NCBI RefSeq assembly: GCF_002188465.1
Contig: NZ_NINW01000049.1
Coordinates: forward strand, 1-64,000
Origin: Pigmentiphaga sp. NML080357
Lineage (GTDB): Bacteria > Pseudomonadota > Gammaproteobacteria > Burkholderiales > Burkholderiaceae_B
DNA: 64,000 bases
Direction of reading: 5' to 3'
Shown here: piece after piece, positions 36,806 through 46,214 of the stretch
Layout of the letters: every line of letters begins with the position of its first letter
Position numbering within the stretch: position 1 is the stretch's first letter
Translations under genes and position numbers: made by a program
The notes under the pieces: generated by a model
Databases searched by the model: none
What the model was told of the DNA's origin: nothing
Seen by the model: only the letters and a program-made list of their open reading frames with translations

Positions 36806-37429
36806 ATGCATGTACTCATCGTCATCTCGCATCCCGATCCGTCTTCGCTCACCCATGCGATCGCCGCCGAGATCGCGGCCGGCGTCGCCCAGGCCGGTCC
36901 CGGGCACAGCGCCGAGCTTGCCGATCTCGCGGCCGAAGGCTTCGATCCGCGGTTCACCGCTCACGACCTGGCCGCGTATCGGCGCGAGGTGCCGCTGCCG
37001 GCCGACGTCGCGGCCGAACAGGCGCGCATAGACCGGGCCGACGCGCTGGTGCTGGCCTACCCCGTCTATTGGTGGTCGATGCCGGGCCTGCTCAAGGGAT
37101 GGGTAGATCGCGTCTTCGCCAATGGCTGGGCTTATGAAGAAAACCCCGGCACGGCGACGGTGGAGAAAAAGCTGCAGCACTTGCCCATCCACCTTGCGGC
37201 GATTGGCGGCGCGGACCTGCGCACCTATGCGCGGCATGGCTACTTCGGCGCGATGAGGACGCAGATCGACCACGGCATCTTCGACTACTGCGGCGCCCCC
37301 GTCGTGACGTCCGAGTTGCTGGCCGGAACCAACGGGACGGACCTGTCCGCGCTTTTCGAAACCGCGCGCGCAATAGGAAAACGGGCAGCCACGCACAAGG
37401 CGTCACATGAAGCCTACTGCCCGGCGTGA
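36806..37429 (+). CDS. NAD(P)H-dependent flavodoxin-fold oxidoreductase (quinone reductase)
   Basis: A 207-residue protein of the NQO/MdaB family: flavodoxin-like start MHVLIVISHPDPSSLTHAI, LVLAYPVYWWSMPGLLKGWVDRVF and a later RHGYFGAM. It should use FMN/FAD to reduce quinones or nitro compounds. ATG 36806 is preceded by AAGGAG. It is divergent from tetR and probably induced by a quinone-like effector. Confidence 0.9.
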   Translation: MHVLIVISHPDPSSLTHAIAAEIAAGVAQAGPGHSAELADLAAEGFDPRFTAHDLAAYRREVPLPADVAAEQARIDRADALVLAYPVYWWSMPGLLKGWVDRVFANGWAYEENPGTATVEKKLQHLPIHLAAIGGADLRTYARHGYFGAMRTQIDHGIFDYCGAPVVTSELLAGTNGTDLSALFETARAIGKRAATHKASHEAYCPA

Positions 37430-38040
37430 GTCCGCAGGAGCCCCGGGCGGTCTGGCGGCGCGGCCGGGGCCAGCGGCCTGAGCCGCGGCGACGCAAGCAG
37501 GTCGCTCGGCAGCAGATAGCGGCCCGGCAGCAGCGGCAACGCCAGCGCGGTGAACTGCACGTCCAGGTCCAGCCCGGCATCCTTCCAGGCCTTCCATACC
37601 AGCTCCGTGCAGTAGGTCCCCGCCGGATCGGCGATGCGGAACGGGCGCCCCTGCATGGCTAGCGCATGCTCGACGGCTCTGCGCCGCTGTCCATCGCCGG
37701 CTTCGATGTGATAGATCGCGTGGCGCTTCGACCGCGCGGGGTCGAGGAAAAACGCCAGTGGGTCCAGCACGACGCCGTCGGGCCGGCCGCGCACTTCGGA
37801 CGGCGTGGCATGCACCACCTGCCACCGCCCCGCTTCGCCCACCAGCATGCCGACATGGCTGAAAGCGCCGCGGTCGATGGCCATGACCGCGGCGCTGACC
37901 GCCTCGGTCCCTTCGCGGAAGATCAGGTCTCCGGCCCGCGCGCCGGGCGGCAGCACGGGGAGGCCCTCCGCCCGCAGCGCGCCGGCCAGCAGCGCCAGGA
38001 CGAGCGCGCAGCACCGCAAGGCCAGGGCATGGCTCGTCAC
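37414..38040 (-). CDS. YiiX-like permuted NlpC/P60 peptidase-fold protein
   Basis: A 208-residue protein with signal peptide (LALRCCALVLALLAGALRA). The permuted papain-like pattern is present: GDLIFREGTEAVS, a His in GAFSHVGMLV and a Cys in YCTELVWKAWKDAG. YiiX/YaeF-type proteins act in the envelope on lipid or peptide amide bonds. Its GTG start overlaps the stop of the lipoprotein gene (GTGA), so the pair is coupled. Its 3' end overlaps the convergent quinone-reductase gene by 16 bases. Confidence 0.82.
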   Translation of the reverse strand: MTSHALALRCCALVLALLAGALRAEGLPVLPPGARAGDLIFREGTEAVSAAVMAIDRGAFSHVGMLVGEAGRWQVVHATPSEVRGRPDGVVLDPLAFFLDPARSKRHAIYHIEAGDGQRRRAVEHALAMQGRPFRIADPAGTYCTELVWKAWKDAGLDLDVQFTALALPLLPGRYLLPSDLLASPRLRPLAPAAPPDRPGLLRTHAGQ

Positions 38041-38438
38041 TTCAGCAAGATCTTCCAGTGGCCGTCTTCATTGACCAGCTTGTGCGTCTGGCCCTGGTCC
38101 TTGCCGTTCTTGTACTTGATCTTGACGCGCACCTGCGCGGTCTTGCCGGCTTCGTCGACGGTGGACTCCTCCACCTGGATCTTGTCCAGGCCGTCGTTGG
38201 CCTTGATGCGATTCTGCATCTCGCCGACGATCATCTGGACCTTGCCCTTGGCCTGCACCATTTGCGCGGCAGGGACCTGGGCGAAGGAAATCTGCTCGGT
38301 GGCTTTTTCGACGTCGCCCTTCTCGGCCGCGCGGTAGAACGCTTCGATCGAGGATTCGGGCTTGCCGCCGGAGCATGCGGCAAGGACGAGCGCGAACAGC
38401 GCGAGGAAGAATAGCGAGAAGGGACGAGCAAGACGCAT
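38037..38438 (-). CDS. DUF4878-like lipoprotein
   Basis: A 133-residue protein with lipoprotein signal peptide (SLFFLALFALVLAAC, lipobox LAAC with Cys 22), followed by PESSIEAFYRAAEKGDVEKA, typical of DUF4878/NTF2-like lipoproteins, and ending in HWKILLK. Function unknown; expected in the periplasmic face of a membrane. It is coupled to the YiiX-like gene. Confidence 0.8.
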   Translation of the reverse strand: MRLARPFSLFFLALFALVLAACSGGKPESSIEAFYRAAEKGDVEKATEQISFAQVPAAQMVQAKGKVQMIVGEMQNRIKANDGLDKIQVEESTVDEAGKTAQVRVKIKYKNGKDQGQTHKLVNEDGHWKILLK

Positions 38439-38833
38439 CGAACGATTCCTAATTGTGATGAGAGGAAGCCGGGAAGCCGGACGAAGTTCGCAATGATAGC
38501 CCGCGATCCTCGCCGGCTTGGTTCCATGGATCGAGATCTCGGCGCCGTACCGAAACGAAACCCGATGTGCTGTATGGCGATTTGTGTCCGATCGCGTCGC
38601 ATGGAGCGGCCGCACCGACGATGAAGGGCGACGCACAACAACACTCGGACATCGCCCGGTTCACGGATTTCCTGCGGCAGTACATCGCGGCCTGGCTGGC
38701 ATGAGCGGACGCCCGGGAACGCCGCTTGCTGGCGAGGGCCGGATTGCTATTCGCGTATGCCGGGCCTATGCTCGACAAGTGCCTGCGGGGAATGAGCCGT
38801 CGTTCCGGCATGTCGCCAGGCCAAGGAGACGCC
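38439..38833. other. Intergenic region without a supported gene
   Basis: This 395-base stretch separates the lipoprotein gene (minus) from nfeD (plus). A 27-codon frame at 38621-38704 (MKGDAQQHSDIARF, then a short helical end) has an uneven fit to a gene and no family. No strong promoter or hairpin was recognised apart from AAGGAG before nfeD. Confidence 0.4.
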
Positions 38834-40282
38834 ATGCGTGTGCAGGACGTCCACAACCAGCGGAACAAGCAAGCCCTGAGGCAGGCGACGGGGCTTCTGG
38901 CGGCCTTCGTCATGCTGCTGTCCGTTTCCATGGCCGCTCCCTCGCAGGAGCCGGCCGCGACGCCGCGGTCCGTCATTCTGCTGGATGTCCAGGGGGCCAT
39001 CGGCCCGGCCACCACCGGCTACCTGCAGCACGGTTTCGAGACCGCGGCCCGGCGCAAGGCGAACGCCATCGTCCTGCGCATCGATACGCCAGGCGGCCTG
39101 GCCACCTCGATGCGCGACATCATCCGCCTGATGCTGGCCTCGCCCATTCCCATCCTCGCCTATGTCGCGCCCAGCGGCGCGCAGGCCGCCAGCGCGGGCA
39201 CCTACCTGCTCTATGCCAGCCATCTGGCCGCCATGGCGCCCGGTACCAATACGGGTGCCGCCACGCCGGTGAACATGGGCGGCTCGCCTGGAGAAGACGC
39301 GCCGTCGCGGGACGGAAAGGGTCCTGAAGGAAACGGCACCAAAGACGCGCACGGGAAGGTCCCCGCCGCCGAAGAGCCGGGCGCGGCCGACGCCATGCGC
39401 CGCAAGGCCGTCAACGATGCCGTGGCATTCATTCGCAGCCTGGCCGACATGCATGGCCGCAATGCCGACTGGGCCGAAGAAGCGGTGCGCCAGTCCGCCA
39501 GCATCCCCGCGCGCGAGGCGCGGGACCGCAATGTGATCGAACTCGTGGCGGCGGACCTCGATGACCTGCTGGCGCAAGCCGACGGCCGCCGCGTCAAGGT
39601 CAACGGCAAGGAAGTGGGACTGGAGACGCGAGGGGCAGAGGTCGTACCGGTCGAACCCAATTGGCGGACCCGGTTCCTGGCGATCATCACCAACCCGAAT
39701 ATCGCCTACATCCTGATGCTGCTCGGCATCTACGGCATCATCTTCGAGCTGATGAGCCCGGGCAGCGTCTTCCCAGGCGTACTGGGCGCCGTGGCGCTGG
39801 TGGTCGGTTTGTTCGCGCTGAACCTGCTGCCCATCAACTATGCGGGCATCGGGCTCGTACTCCTTGGCATCGGACTGATGGCGGCGGAGGCCGTGACCCC
39901 TACGGTCGGCCTCCTCGGCATAGGCGGCGTCGCCATTTTTGCCCTGGGATCGCTGTTCATGTTCGACGGCGACATTCCCGGCTTCCAATTGTCGCTTCCG
40001 GTCGTCATTGCCGCCGCGGCGGCCAGCGGCCTGCTGCTGGCGGTGGTTCTCGCATCGGTGGTACGGGCCCACAGGCGCCGGGTCGTCACCGGCGCCAATG
40101 GGCTGATCGGGAAAAGCGGCACTGTGTTGTCGTGGTCGGGAGACAGCGGCCAGGTCCGCATCCACGGAGAAAGCTGGCGGGCGCGCAGCGACCGGCCGCT
40201 GGCGCCCGGCACCGGCGTAGAGGTGACCGGCCGCGACGGACTTACCTTGATCGTACGGGCGCAGGCGCCCACTGCCGGATAA
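38834..40282 (+). CDS. NfeD-family membrane serine protease (ClpP-like plus NfeD)
   Basis: A 482-residue protein with signal peptide (LLAAFVMLLSVSMAA), a ClpP-class protease domain (VILLDVQGAIGPATTGYL, RIDTPGGLATSMRDI, and a Ser in QAASAGTYLLYA), four to five membrane helices (IAYILMLLGIYGIIFELMSPG, then VALVVGLFALNLL) and a C-terminal NfeD OB-fold (LIGKSGTVLSWSGDSGQVRI). The pair nfeD-slipin is conserved; the protease cleaves stomatin-like proteins. ATG 38834 follows AAGGAG. Confidence 0.9.
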   Translation: MRVQDVHNQRNKQALRQATGLLAAFVMLLSVSMAAPSQEPAATPRSVILLDVQGAIGPATTGYLQHGFETAARRKANAIVLRIDTPGGLATSMRDIIRLMLASPIPILAYVAPSGAQAASAGTYLLYASHLAAMAPGTNTGAATPVNMGGSPGEDAPSRDGKGPEGNGTKDAHGKVPAAEEPGAADAMRRKAVNDAVAFIRSLADMHGRNADWAEEAVRQSASIPAREARDRNVIELVAADLDDLLAQADGRRVKVNGKEVGLETRGAEVVPVEPNWRTRFLAIITNPNIAYILMLLGIYGIIFELMSPGSVFPGVLGAVALVVGLFALNLLPINYAGIGLVLLGIGLMAAEAVTPTVGLLGIGGVAIFALGSLFMFDGDIPGFQLSLPVVIAAAAASGLLLAVVLASVVRAHRRRVVTGANGLIGKSGTVLSWSGDSGQVRIHGESWRARSDRPLAPGTGVEVTGRDGLTLIVRAQAPTAG

Positions 40283-40294
40283 GGAGCACGCACC

Positions 40295-41107
40295 ATGGTG
40301 ATCGCCATCGTTCCCTACGTCATCCTCGCCGTCCTGGTGGTGATGGTGCTTTTGTCGATGATACGGATCCTGCGCGAGTACGAACGCGGCGTGGTGTTCA
40401 CGCTGGGCCGCTTCAGCGGCGTCAAAGGCCCGGGCCTGATCATCCTTATCCCCTTCGTCCAGCAACTGGTACGGGTGGATCTGCGCACCGTCGTGCTGGA
40501 CGTCCCGAGCCAGGACATCATTTCGCGCGACAACGTGTCCGTGAAGGTGAACGCGGTCCTGTATTTCCGCGTGGTCGATCCGGACAAGGCGGTGATCCAG
40601 GTCGAGCGCTATATGGAAGCGACCAGCCAGCTGGCGCAGACGACCTTGCGTTCGGTCCTGGGCAAGCACGAACTCGACGAAATGCTGTCCGAGCGCGACA
40701 AGCTCAATGCCGACCTGCAGGAAATACTGGACCGGCAGACCGAGGACTGGGGCATCAAGGTCGCCAATGTCGAGATCAAGCACGTGGACATCGACGAAAG
40801 CATGGTGCGCGCCATTGCGCGCCAGGCCGAGGCCGAGCGCAACCGGCGCGCCCGCATCATCAACGCCGAGGGCGAACAGCAGGCGGCCCAGCGCCTGGTC
40901 GAAGCGGCCCAGACGCTTTCGGCCGCACCCGAAGCCATGCAGCTGCGCTTTCTTTCCACGCTGTACGACATCAGCAACGACCGGTCATCCACCATCATCT
41001 TCCCCGTGCCCATCGACATGCTGCGCCGCATCTTCGACCAGGGATCGGGGACGCCCGCCACGGCGGCTCCGGCGCGAGCGCCCGGGCCCGGGACGTCCGG
41101 TACATGA
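40295..41107 (+). CDS. Slipin (stomatin/prohibitin-like) protein
   Basis: A 270-residue SPFH-domain protein: membrane anchor [20 protein letters not shown], then [38 protein letters not shown] and the coiled [21 protein letters not shown]. It organises membrane microdomains with the NfeD protease encoded 12 bases upstream. Confidence 0.94.
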   Translation: MVIAIVPYVILAVLVVMVLLSMIRILREYERGVVFTLGRFSGVKGPGLIILIPFVQQLVRVDLRTVVLDVPSQDIISRDNVSVKVNAVLYFRVVDPDKAVIQVERYMEATSQLAQTTLRSVLGKHELDEMLSERDKLNADLQEILDRQTEDWGIKVANVEIKHVDIDESMVRAIARQAEAERNRRARIINAEGEQQAAQRLVEAAQTLSAAPEAMQLRFLSTLYDISNDRSSTIIFPVPIDMLRRIFDQGSGTPATAAPARAPGPGTSGT

Positions 41108-41241
41108 TCGACCGGGCCCGGCCGTTTCATCGCCCGGCCCGGCATCTTCAGGTAGAGTTTCTCCCGCGGCGCCGCCACCTGCGGCACCGCAGCGATCCGG
41201 GCGGACCCGCCTCCCGCCGAAACCACGATCCCCGGGGAAAC

Positions 41242-42387
41242 ATGTCGTCGCCGTCCTATGCCATCTCGCCGTCCCAGGCCCGCTCGATCTGGCTGAGCGC
41301 CCAGAAGCTGGACGAGCCCGCGCCCTTCGGCAGCGGGCCGCAGGCCGTGCAGCGCGCCGTCGAGCACCTGGGCTATGTGCAGATCGACACCATCCACGTG
41401 ATCGAGCGCTGCCACCACCACATCCTGCAGACGCGCATCCCGGACTATCGCCGGGCCGACCTCGCCCACGCGCAGTCCGAGGACAAGAACGTCTTCGAAT
41501 ACTGGACCCACGCCTTGGCCTACGTGCCTACCTCGGACTACCAGTTCTTCGTGGCCGCCATGGACGAGCACCGCGCCAATCCCAGCCGCTGGTTCGACAG
41601 CGTGGATCCGAAGAACTACGCCGCGCTGCTGCGCCGCATCCGCGACGAGGGGCCGCTCTCGATCCGCGACATCGACGACGAGGTGCTGGTGGAGAAGACG
41701 CATCCGTGGGCCAGCCGCAAGCCGTCGCGGCGCGCCTTGCGGCTGGCTTTCCTCGTCGGCGACCTGACGGTCAGCCGCCGCACCGGCATGCTCAAGACCT
41801 ACGAACTGCCCGGCCGGCACTTCGGCTGGCAGCGCCGGCCGCGCCCGCTGGGCGAAGAACGCTTCGCACGCTATCTGCTGCAACGCGCGCTGCGCTCCCA
41901 GGGCATGGCCAGCCTGGAATCCATCTGCTATGGCAACCCGGCCGCCAAGCCCGCCGTGCGTGCGCAGATCGACGCGATGGCCAGGAAAAAGCGGCTCGTG
42001 CCGGTGCACATCGAAGGCCAGCCCAAGGCCCAGCACTGGGTCGAACCGGATCGGCTGGAAACGGCGGCGCGGGCGGCGCCTTCGACGATGACCCATATCC
42101 TGTCGCCCTTCGATCCGCTGGTCATCCAGCGCAAGCGGCTCCAGGGATTCTTCGGCTACGAACACCGGTTCGAGGCCTACGTGCCGCCCGAGAAGCGCGT
42201 ACTGGGCTACTTCGCGCTGCCGGTCCTGGTGGGCGACGAGATCGTCGCCGCCCTGGACCTGAAAATGGATCGCCAGGCCGGCCGGCTGCTGGTGCAGAAG
42301 TGGACGTGGATCGCCCGGCAGCGCCCGGCATGGAAGGCGGCCATCGACGAAGCCTTGCATCGGTTCGAGCGGTTCCAGCGGGGCTGA
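41242..42387 (+). CDS. YcaQ-type winged-helix DNA glycosylase-like protein
   Basis: A 381-residue member of the HTH_42 / YcaQ family, which includes interstrand-crosslink DNA glycosylases. It has the N-terminal QARSIWLSAQKL, the catalytic-region motif GYVQIDTIHVIERCHHHIL with the conserved Gln-x-Asp, and C-terminal HILSPFDPLVIQRKRL followed by FFGYEHRFEAYVP. ATG 41242 is used; 134 bases separate it from the slipin gene. Confidence 0.88.
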   Translation: MSSPSYAISPSQARSIWLSAQKLDEPAPFGSGPQAVQRAVEHLGYVQIDTIHVIERCHHHILQTRIPDYRRADLAHAQSEDKNVFEYWTHALAYVPTSDYQFFVAAMDEHRANPSRWFDSVDPKNYAALLRRIRDEGPLSIRDIDDEVLVEKTHPWASRKPSRRALRLAFLVGDLTVSRRTGMLKTYELPGRHFGWQRRPRPLGEERFARYLLQRALRSQGMASLESICYGNPAAKPAVRAQIDAMARKKRLVPVHIEGQPKAQHWVEPDRLETAARAAPSTMTHILSPFDPLVIQRKRLQGFFGYEHRFEAYVPPEKRVLGYFALPVLVGDEIVAALDLKMDRQAGRLLVQKWTWIARQRPAWKAAIDEALHRFERFQRG

Positions 42388-42393
42388 ACGGAC

Positions 42394-43251
42394 ATGTCGG
42401 GCGTGGGCGCATCCCTTACCTTGCGCGGCCTGCGTCCGCCCGCTGCCGGGAAGAGCCTGCCCGCATGCCGGTTGCATCGCGGATCCGGCACTCCCGGCAT
42501 CGAACGCCTGGACGCCGCCTTCGCCGGGCCTGCCTTCGCGCCGCACCGCCACGATACCTACGCCATCGGCATGACCTTGCGCGGCGTACAGACCTTCCGC
42601 TACCGCGGCGCGCAGCGCTATTGCATGGCCGGCGAAGGGCACGTGCTGCATCCCGACGAAATGCACGACGGCGCGGCCGGCACCGCCGAGGGATTCCACT
42701 ATCGCATCCTCTACATCGATCCGGCACTGGTGCAGGACGCCCTGGGCGGACAGCCGCTGCCGTTCGTGCCCGATCCGGTCATCGGCCGCGGGCACATGCA
42801 AAGGCTCTTCGCGCTAGGGCTGTCCGACATCGACCAGGAACTGGACGAGCTCGGCAGCCTGGACCTGATGCTGGAAGTCGTGCGCCTGCTGCGGCGGCAT
42901 GCCGGCATCCCGCCTGCCGCACCGGCGGCCCTGGCGCTTCCCGCATTGGCGAGGGTGCGGGACCTGATTGCCGCCGATCCCTCGCTGCGGCGCGCGGCAG
43001 CGGAACTGGAGCGGGTGGCCGGCCTGGATCGCTGGACGCTCGCCCGCCAGTTCCGCTCGGCATTCGGCACCAGCCCGAGCCATTTCCGTACCATGCGGCA
43101 ACTGGACAAAGTACGCGCCTTGCTGCGCGGAGGCATGGAGCTTGCCGCGGCGGCCACCGAAGCGGGATTCGCCGACCAAAGCCACATGTCCCGGATGTTC
43201 AAGCGCGCTTATGGCCTGGCGCCGGCGCAGTGGCGGAACGCGCAGGCCTGA
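42394..43251 (+). CDS. AraC-family transcriptional regulator
   Basis: A 285-residue regulator: N-terminal cupin (APHRHDTYAIGMTLRG, HPDEMHDGAAG) and C-terminal double helix-turn-helix (LDRWTLARQFRSAFGTSP, AAATEAGFADQSHMSRMFKRAYG). It starts six bases after the YcaQ-like gene and may be co-transcribed; its target is not evident. Confidence 0.92.
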   Translation: MSGVGASLTLRGLRPPAAGKSLPACRLHRGSGTPGIERLDAAFAGPAFAPHRHDTYAIGMTLRGVQTFRYRGAQRYCMAGEGHVLHPDEMHDGAAGTAEGFHYRILYIDPALVQDALGGQPLPFVPDPVIGRGHMQRLFALGLSDIDQELDELGSLDLMLEVVRLLRRHAGIPPAAPAALALPALARVRDLIAADPSLRRAAAELERVAGLDRWTLARQFRSAFGTSPSHFRTMRQLDKVRALLRGGMELAAAATEAGFADQSHMSRMFKRAYGLAPAQWRNAQA

Positions 43252-43261
43252 GGACAAAGCG

Positions 43262-44158
43262 TCACGACGCCAGGATGCGGCCGGCCGTCCTCGCCTCGAT
43301 GGCCCGCACCACCGCCACCATGTCCTCGCGCTCCAGCCCCAGCCCCGCGGTCTCGGCATACAGCGCATGGCAGACGTCGATCAACGGCGACGCCAAGCCG
43401 CCGCGCCGGGCCGCCTCCGCCACCAGGCGACTGTTCTTGAGCACATCGGCAATGGCGGCCTGGGCTTCGAAGTCATTCGTCACCAGCTTGGCCCCCTTCA
43501 CGCGCGATACGCTACTGGACATGGGACCGGCTGCCAGGATGGCATCCAGCGTCGGCAGGTCCAGGCCATGGCCGCGCGCGAAATGAAAGGCCTCGGCCAG
43601 GCCCGTGACCATCGCGATCAGGAAGGTGTTGACCGCCAGCTTCATGAGCGTCGCGGCCGGCACCTGGCCGCAGGCGACGCGCTCGCGGCATATCGGCGCC
43701 AGCAGCGATGCGACGCGCTCGACGTCGTCGGGCGCGCCGGCCAGCATCGCGACCAGGTCGCCCGCCTCGGCAGGCTTGCGCGAACCCGAAACGGGCGCTT
43801 CCAGGTAGCGTCCGCCGGCGGCCCGGATGTCGGCATCCAGCGCCGCCGAGTACGCGGGCGAGGTGGTTCCCATGTTGACGACCAGGCGGCCCGCCACGCC
43901 GACACCGAACGTGCCCGGGTCGCGGCCAAGCGCCGCGTCGATGGCCTGCTCGGTGGCAAGCATCATGATGACCGTGTCCGCGCAGTCGAACACCTCCGCG
44001 GGCGTGGCGGCCACCGCCGCACCGGCCGCCCGCAGGGGACCGGCCTTCTCCGGCGAGCGGTTCCAGACCACGAGCGGCACCGAGGCGCGCGCCAGGTTCA
44101 GGGCCATGGGCTGGCCCATGATGCCGAGTCCGATGAAACCGATGGGCATGTGTGTCAT
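43262..44158 (-). CDS. 3-hydroxyisobutyrate dehydrogenase-family oxidoreductase
   Basis: A 298-residue NAD(P)-dependent beta-hydroxyacid dehydrogenase: nucleotide-binding IGFIGLGIMGQPMALNLARA, the substrate motif LEAPVSGSRKPAEAGDLVAMLAG, and MKLAVNTFLIAMV with the catalytic Lys. ATG 44158 is used, with ATG 44149 as an alternative. The substrate could be a hydroxyisobutyrate, tartronate semialdehyde or similar acid. It is convergent with the araC gene. Confidence 0.9.
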   Translation of the reverse strand: MTHMPIGFIGLGIMGQPMALNLARASVPLVVWNRSPEKAGPLRAAGAAVAATPAEVFDCADTVIMMLATEQAIDAALGRDPGTFGVGVAGRLVVNMGTTSPAYSAALDADIRAAGGRYLEAPVSGSRKPAEAGDLVAMLAGAPDDVERVASLLAPICRERVACGQVPAATLMKLAVNTFLIAMVTGLAEAFHFARGHGLDLPTLDAILAAGPMSSSVSRVKGAKLVTNDFEAQAAIADVLKNSRLVAEAARRGGLASPLIDVCHALYAETAGLGLEREDMVAVVRAIEARTAGRILAS

Positions 44159-44289
44159 CCATGAGACGGGGAGCGAGGGCCGACTCGGCCAGAGACGGCC
44201 TTCCACGGAGTACACCGGATCCCCGGCCGGACGTCTTGAACGCTTGTGATGCCGTACCGGTCGTCCAGGCAAAGCCAGGACAGGGCAGG

Positions 44290-44541
44290 TCAAGCGGCCC
44301 GCATCGTCGCCGCCATCGCTTCCCGGAGCCGCAGCAGATGCTGATGATTCGCGCTGCTCGCGCGATAGACCAGCGCAGTCGGCACCGCCTGCAGCATGCT
44401 TTCAACGCGCACGCGGGCCAGGCGGCGAATCCGCTCTTCGGCATGCATCATCGTTTGCGGAACGGCTGAAACGCCGACACCCGCGGCAACCAGTTGAATG
44501 GTGGTCGCCGGGTTGTTGGAAGTGACTACCGGCTCCGGCAC
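44290..44541 (-). pseudogene. LysR-family regulator, C-terminal fragment
   Basis: About 83 codons remain: VPEPVVTSNNPATTIQLVAA, GVGVSAVPQTMMH and a final RLREAMAATM. This is the end of a LysR effector domain; the DNA-binding half is missing. The upstream frame is unrelated DNA belonging to a TonB-receptor fragment on the other strand. Confidence 0.78.
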
Positions 44542-44565
44542 TGCCACGCCCGCCCGGAGAAAATT

Positions 44566-44976
44566 GCCCCCACGGCCGCACTGGCGCCCCAATTGAACGT
44601 GACGGCTTCCTACAGCTTCACGCCCCGGGCCATCGTCACGGCCAGCGCCAATCCCGACGAGATCGGCAAGCAGGCAACCGCCGTGCCCCGCCACAGGCTG
44701 TCGATATGGGGCGACTATCGCTTCGCGAGCGGCGTAAAGGTGGGCCTGGGCATGCGCTATACCGGCACGACCCGGGGCGAGAACGAAACGGCGTCCGCGA
44801 AGATTCCGGCCGTCACGATCTTCGATGCCATGCTTGGCTACGACATCGACCGCTGGAGCCTGGCCTTGAACCTGCGCAATCTTGCCGGCAAGACCTACAT
44901 CGCCAACTGCGGATTCGGCAATTGCTACTACGGACCGGCGCGCTCCGTGGTAGCCACCGCCACCTATCGCTGGTAG
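44566..44976 (+). pseudogene. TonB-dependent siderophore receptor, C-terminal fragment
   Basis: About 136 codons of the end of an outer-membrane siderophore receptor: LNVTASYSFTPRAIVT, GKQATAVPRHRLSIWGDYRF, NLRNLAGKTYIANCG, and the terminal ATATYRW with the aromatic last residue. Plug domain and most of the barrel are absent. The fragment abuts a 5'-truncated lysR on the opposite strand, which points to a deletion that removed both 5' ends of a divergent gene pair. Confidence 0.82.
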
Positions 44977-45053
44977 CCGCCAGGGGGGACTGGCGAACAC
45001 CAGGCGGCGACCGGGCGGAACCGGCGCTCCGCCATTGCCGCATCGCGGCCGCT

Positions 45054-46214
45054 TCAGGCCGCCGCCGCGCCTCCCAGAATGACCGTGCTCTGGCTCGACA
45101 ACGTGCCGCCGTTGCCATGCGCGATGGCCGTCTCGCAGTTGGCCACCTGCCGTTCGCCGGCCTCGCCGCGCACCTGCCTGACCGCTTCCATCAGCACGAA
45201 CACGCCATACATGCCGGGATGGCAGTACGAGAGCCCGCCGCCGTTGGTATTGACGGGCAGGCTGCCGCCCGGCGCAATCGCCCCATCGGCCACGAAGCGG
45301 CCGCCCTCGCCCTTGGGGCAGAAGCCCAGGTCTTCCAGGAACAGCAGCGTGGTGATGGTGAAGGCATCGTAGACCTGGACCGCGTCGATGTCGCGCGGCC
45401 CGAGGCCGGCCATGGCGTAGGCCGCCGCGCCCGACTGCGCGGCGCCGGTGACCGTGAGGTCGGGCATGCTGGTGATGTGGTAGTGGCTGAGGTGTTCGCC
45501 CACGCCCAATATGTAGGCGGGCGGCTTGCGCAGCGTGGCCGCCCGTGCGGCCGAGGTCACGATGAGCGCGCCGCCGCCGTCTGTGACCAGGCAGCAGTCG
45601 CGCACGGTCAGGGGATGGCTGAGCATGCGCGCGCCCAGGACCTCGTCCACGGTCAGCGGGGTCCTCCCCCACGCAACGGGGTTGAGCAGGGCCCATTGCC
45701 GCGCGGCCACCGCGACCTGCGCCAGCTGTTCGCGCGTGGTGCCGTACTGGTGCATGTGGCGCGAGGCCGCCAGCGCGTACGAGCTGGCGGTGTAGATGGG
45801 CCGGTAGGGGGCCTCGTAGGGATTGACGTCGGGCGCGGCCACGTTGCTGCGGCCGGCGCTGCGCTGGGTGCTGCCATAGGCGATCAGCGCGACCTCGCAC
45901 AGGCCGGCCTGGATCGCCAGCTGCGCGTGCGCCACCATGGACATGAAGCTGCATCCGCCTATGTTCGTGCCGTCGTGGTAGCGCGGCGCGATGCCCAGGT
46001 ATTCGCACAGCGCCAGGGTAGGCATGCGGCTTTGCGAGGTGGTGGCGAACACGCCATCGACGTCGCGCAGCGTCAGGCCGCAGTCGCGCAGGGCGCGGGA
46101 AGTCGCCTGGCCCATGAGATCCAGCGGCGACAACCCGGCCGCGACTTCGCCCAGGTCCGACTCCGCCACGCCGACGATGGCGCAGGCGCCGCGCTTCAAT
46201 GCTTGGGAATTCAT
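45054..46214 (-). CDS. Thiolase-like (SCP2/lipid-transfer type) enzyme
   Basis: A 386-residue thiolase-fold protein of the non-decarboxylating SCP2/Ltp group: AIVGVAESDLGEVAAGLSPL, TNIGGCSFMSMVAHAQLAI with C88 at the nucleophile region, and GLSYCHPGMYGVFVLMEAV and CETAIAHGNGGTLSSQST at the end. Members paired with a DUF35 protein act as acyl-CoA thiolases or retro-aldolases. Its start overlaps the stop of the DUF35 gene (ATGA). It ends a CoA-dependent operon. Confidence 0.9.
   Translation of the reverse strand: MNSQALKRGACAIVGVAESDLGEVAAGLSPLDLMGQATSRALRDCGLTLRDVDGVFATTSQSRMPTLALCEYLGIAPRYHDGTNIGGCSFMSMVAHAQLAIQAGLCEVALIAYGSTQRSAGRSNVAAPDVNPYEAPYRPIYTASSYALAASRHMHQYGTTREQLAQVAVAARQWALLNPVAWGRTPLTVDEVLGARMLSHPLTVRDCCLVTDGGGALIVTSAARAATLRKPPAYILGVGEHLSHYHITSMPDLTVTGAAQSGAAAYAMAGLGPRDIDAVQVYDAFTITTLLFLEDLGFCPKGEGGRFVADGAIAPGGSLPVNTNGGGLSYCHPGMYGVFVLMEAVRQVRGEAGERQVANCETAIAHGNGGTLSSQSTVILGGAAAA

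Noticed and set aside
38621..38704. Possible 27-residue gene between the lipoprotein and nfeD
   Set aside because: Too short, no recognisable family and no convincing ribosome-binding site; kept only as a remark for that gap.
38747..40783. A 678-codon minus-strand frame opposite nfeD and the slipin gene
   Set aside because: No family match by eye; the plus-strand proteins have clear domains and ribosome-binding sites.
39661..41240. Long plus-strand frame ahead of the YcaQ-like gene
   Set aside because: It overlaps nfeD and slipin in another frame and has low-complexity composition; the real start is ATG 41242.
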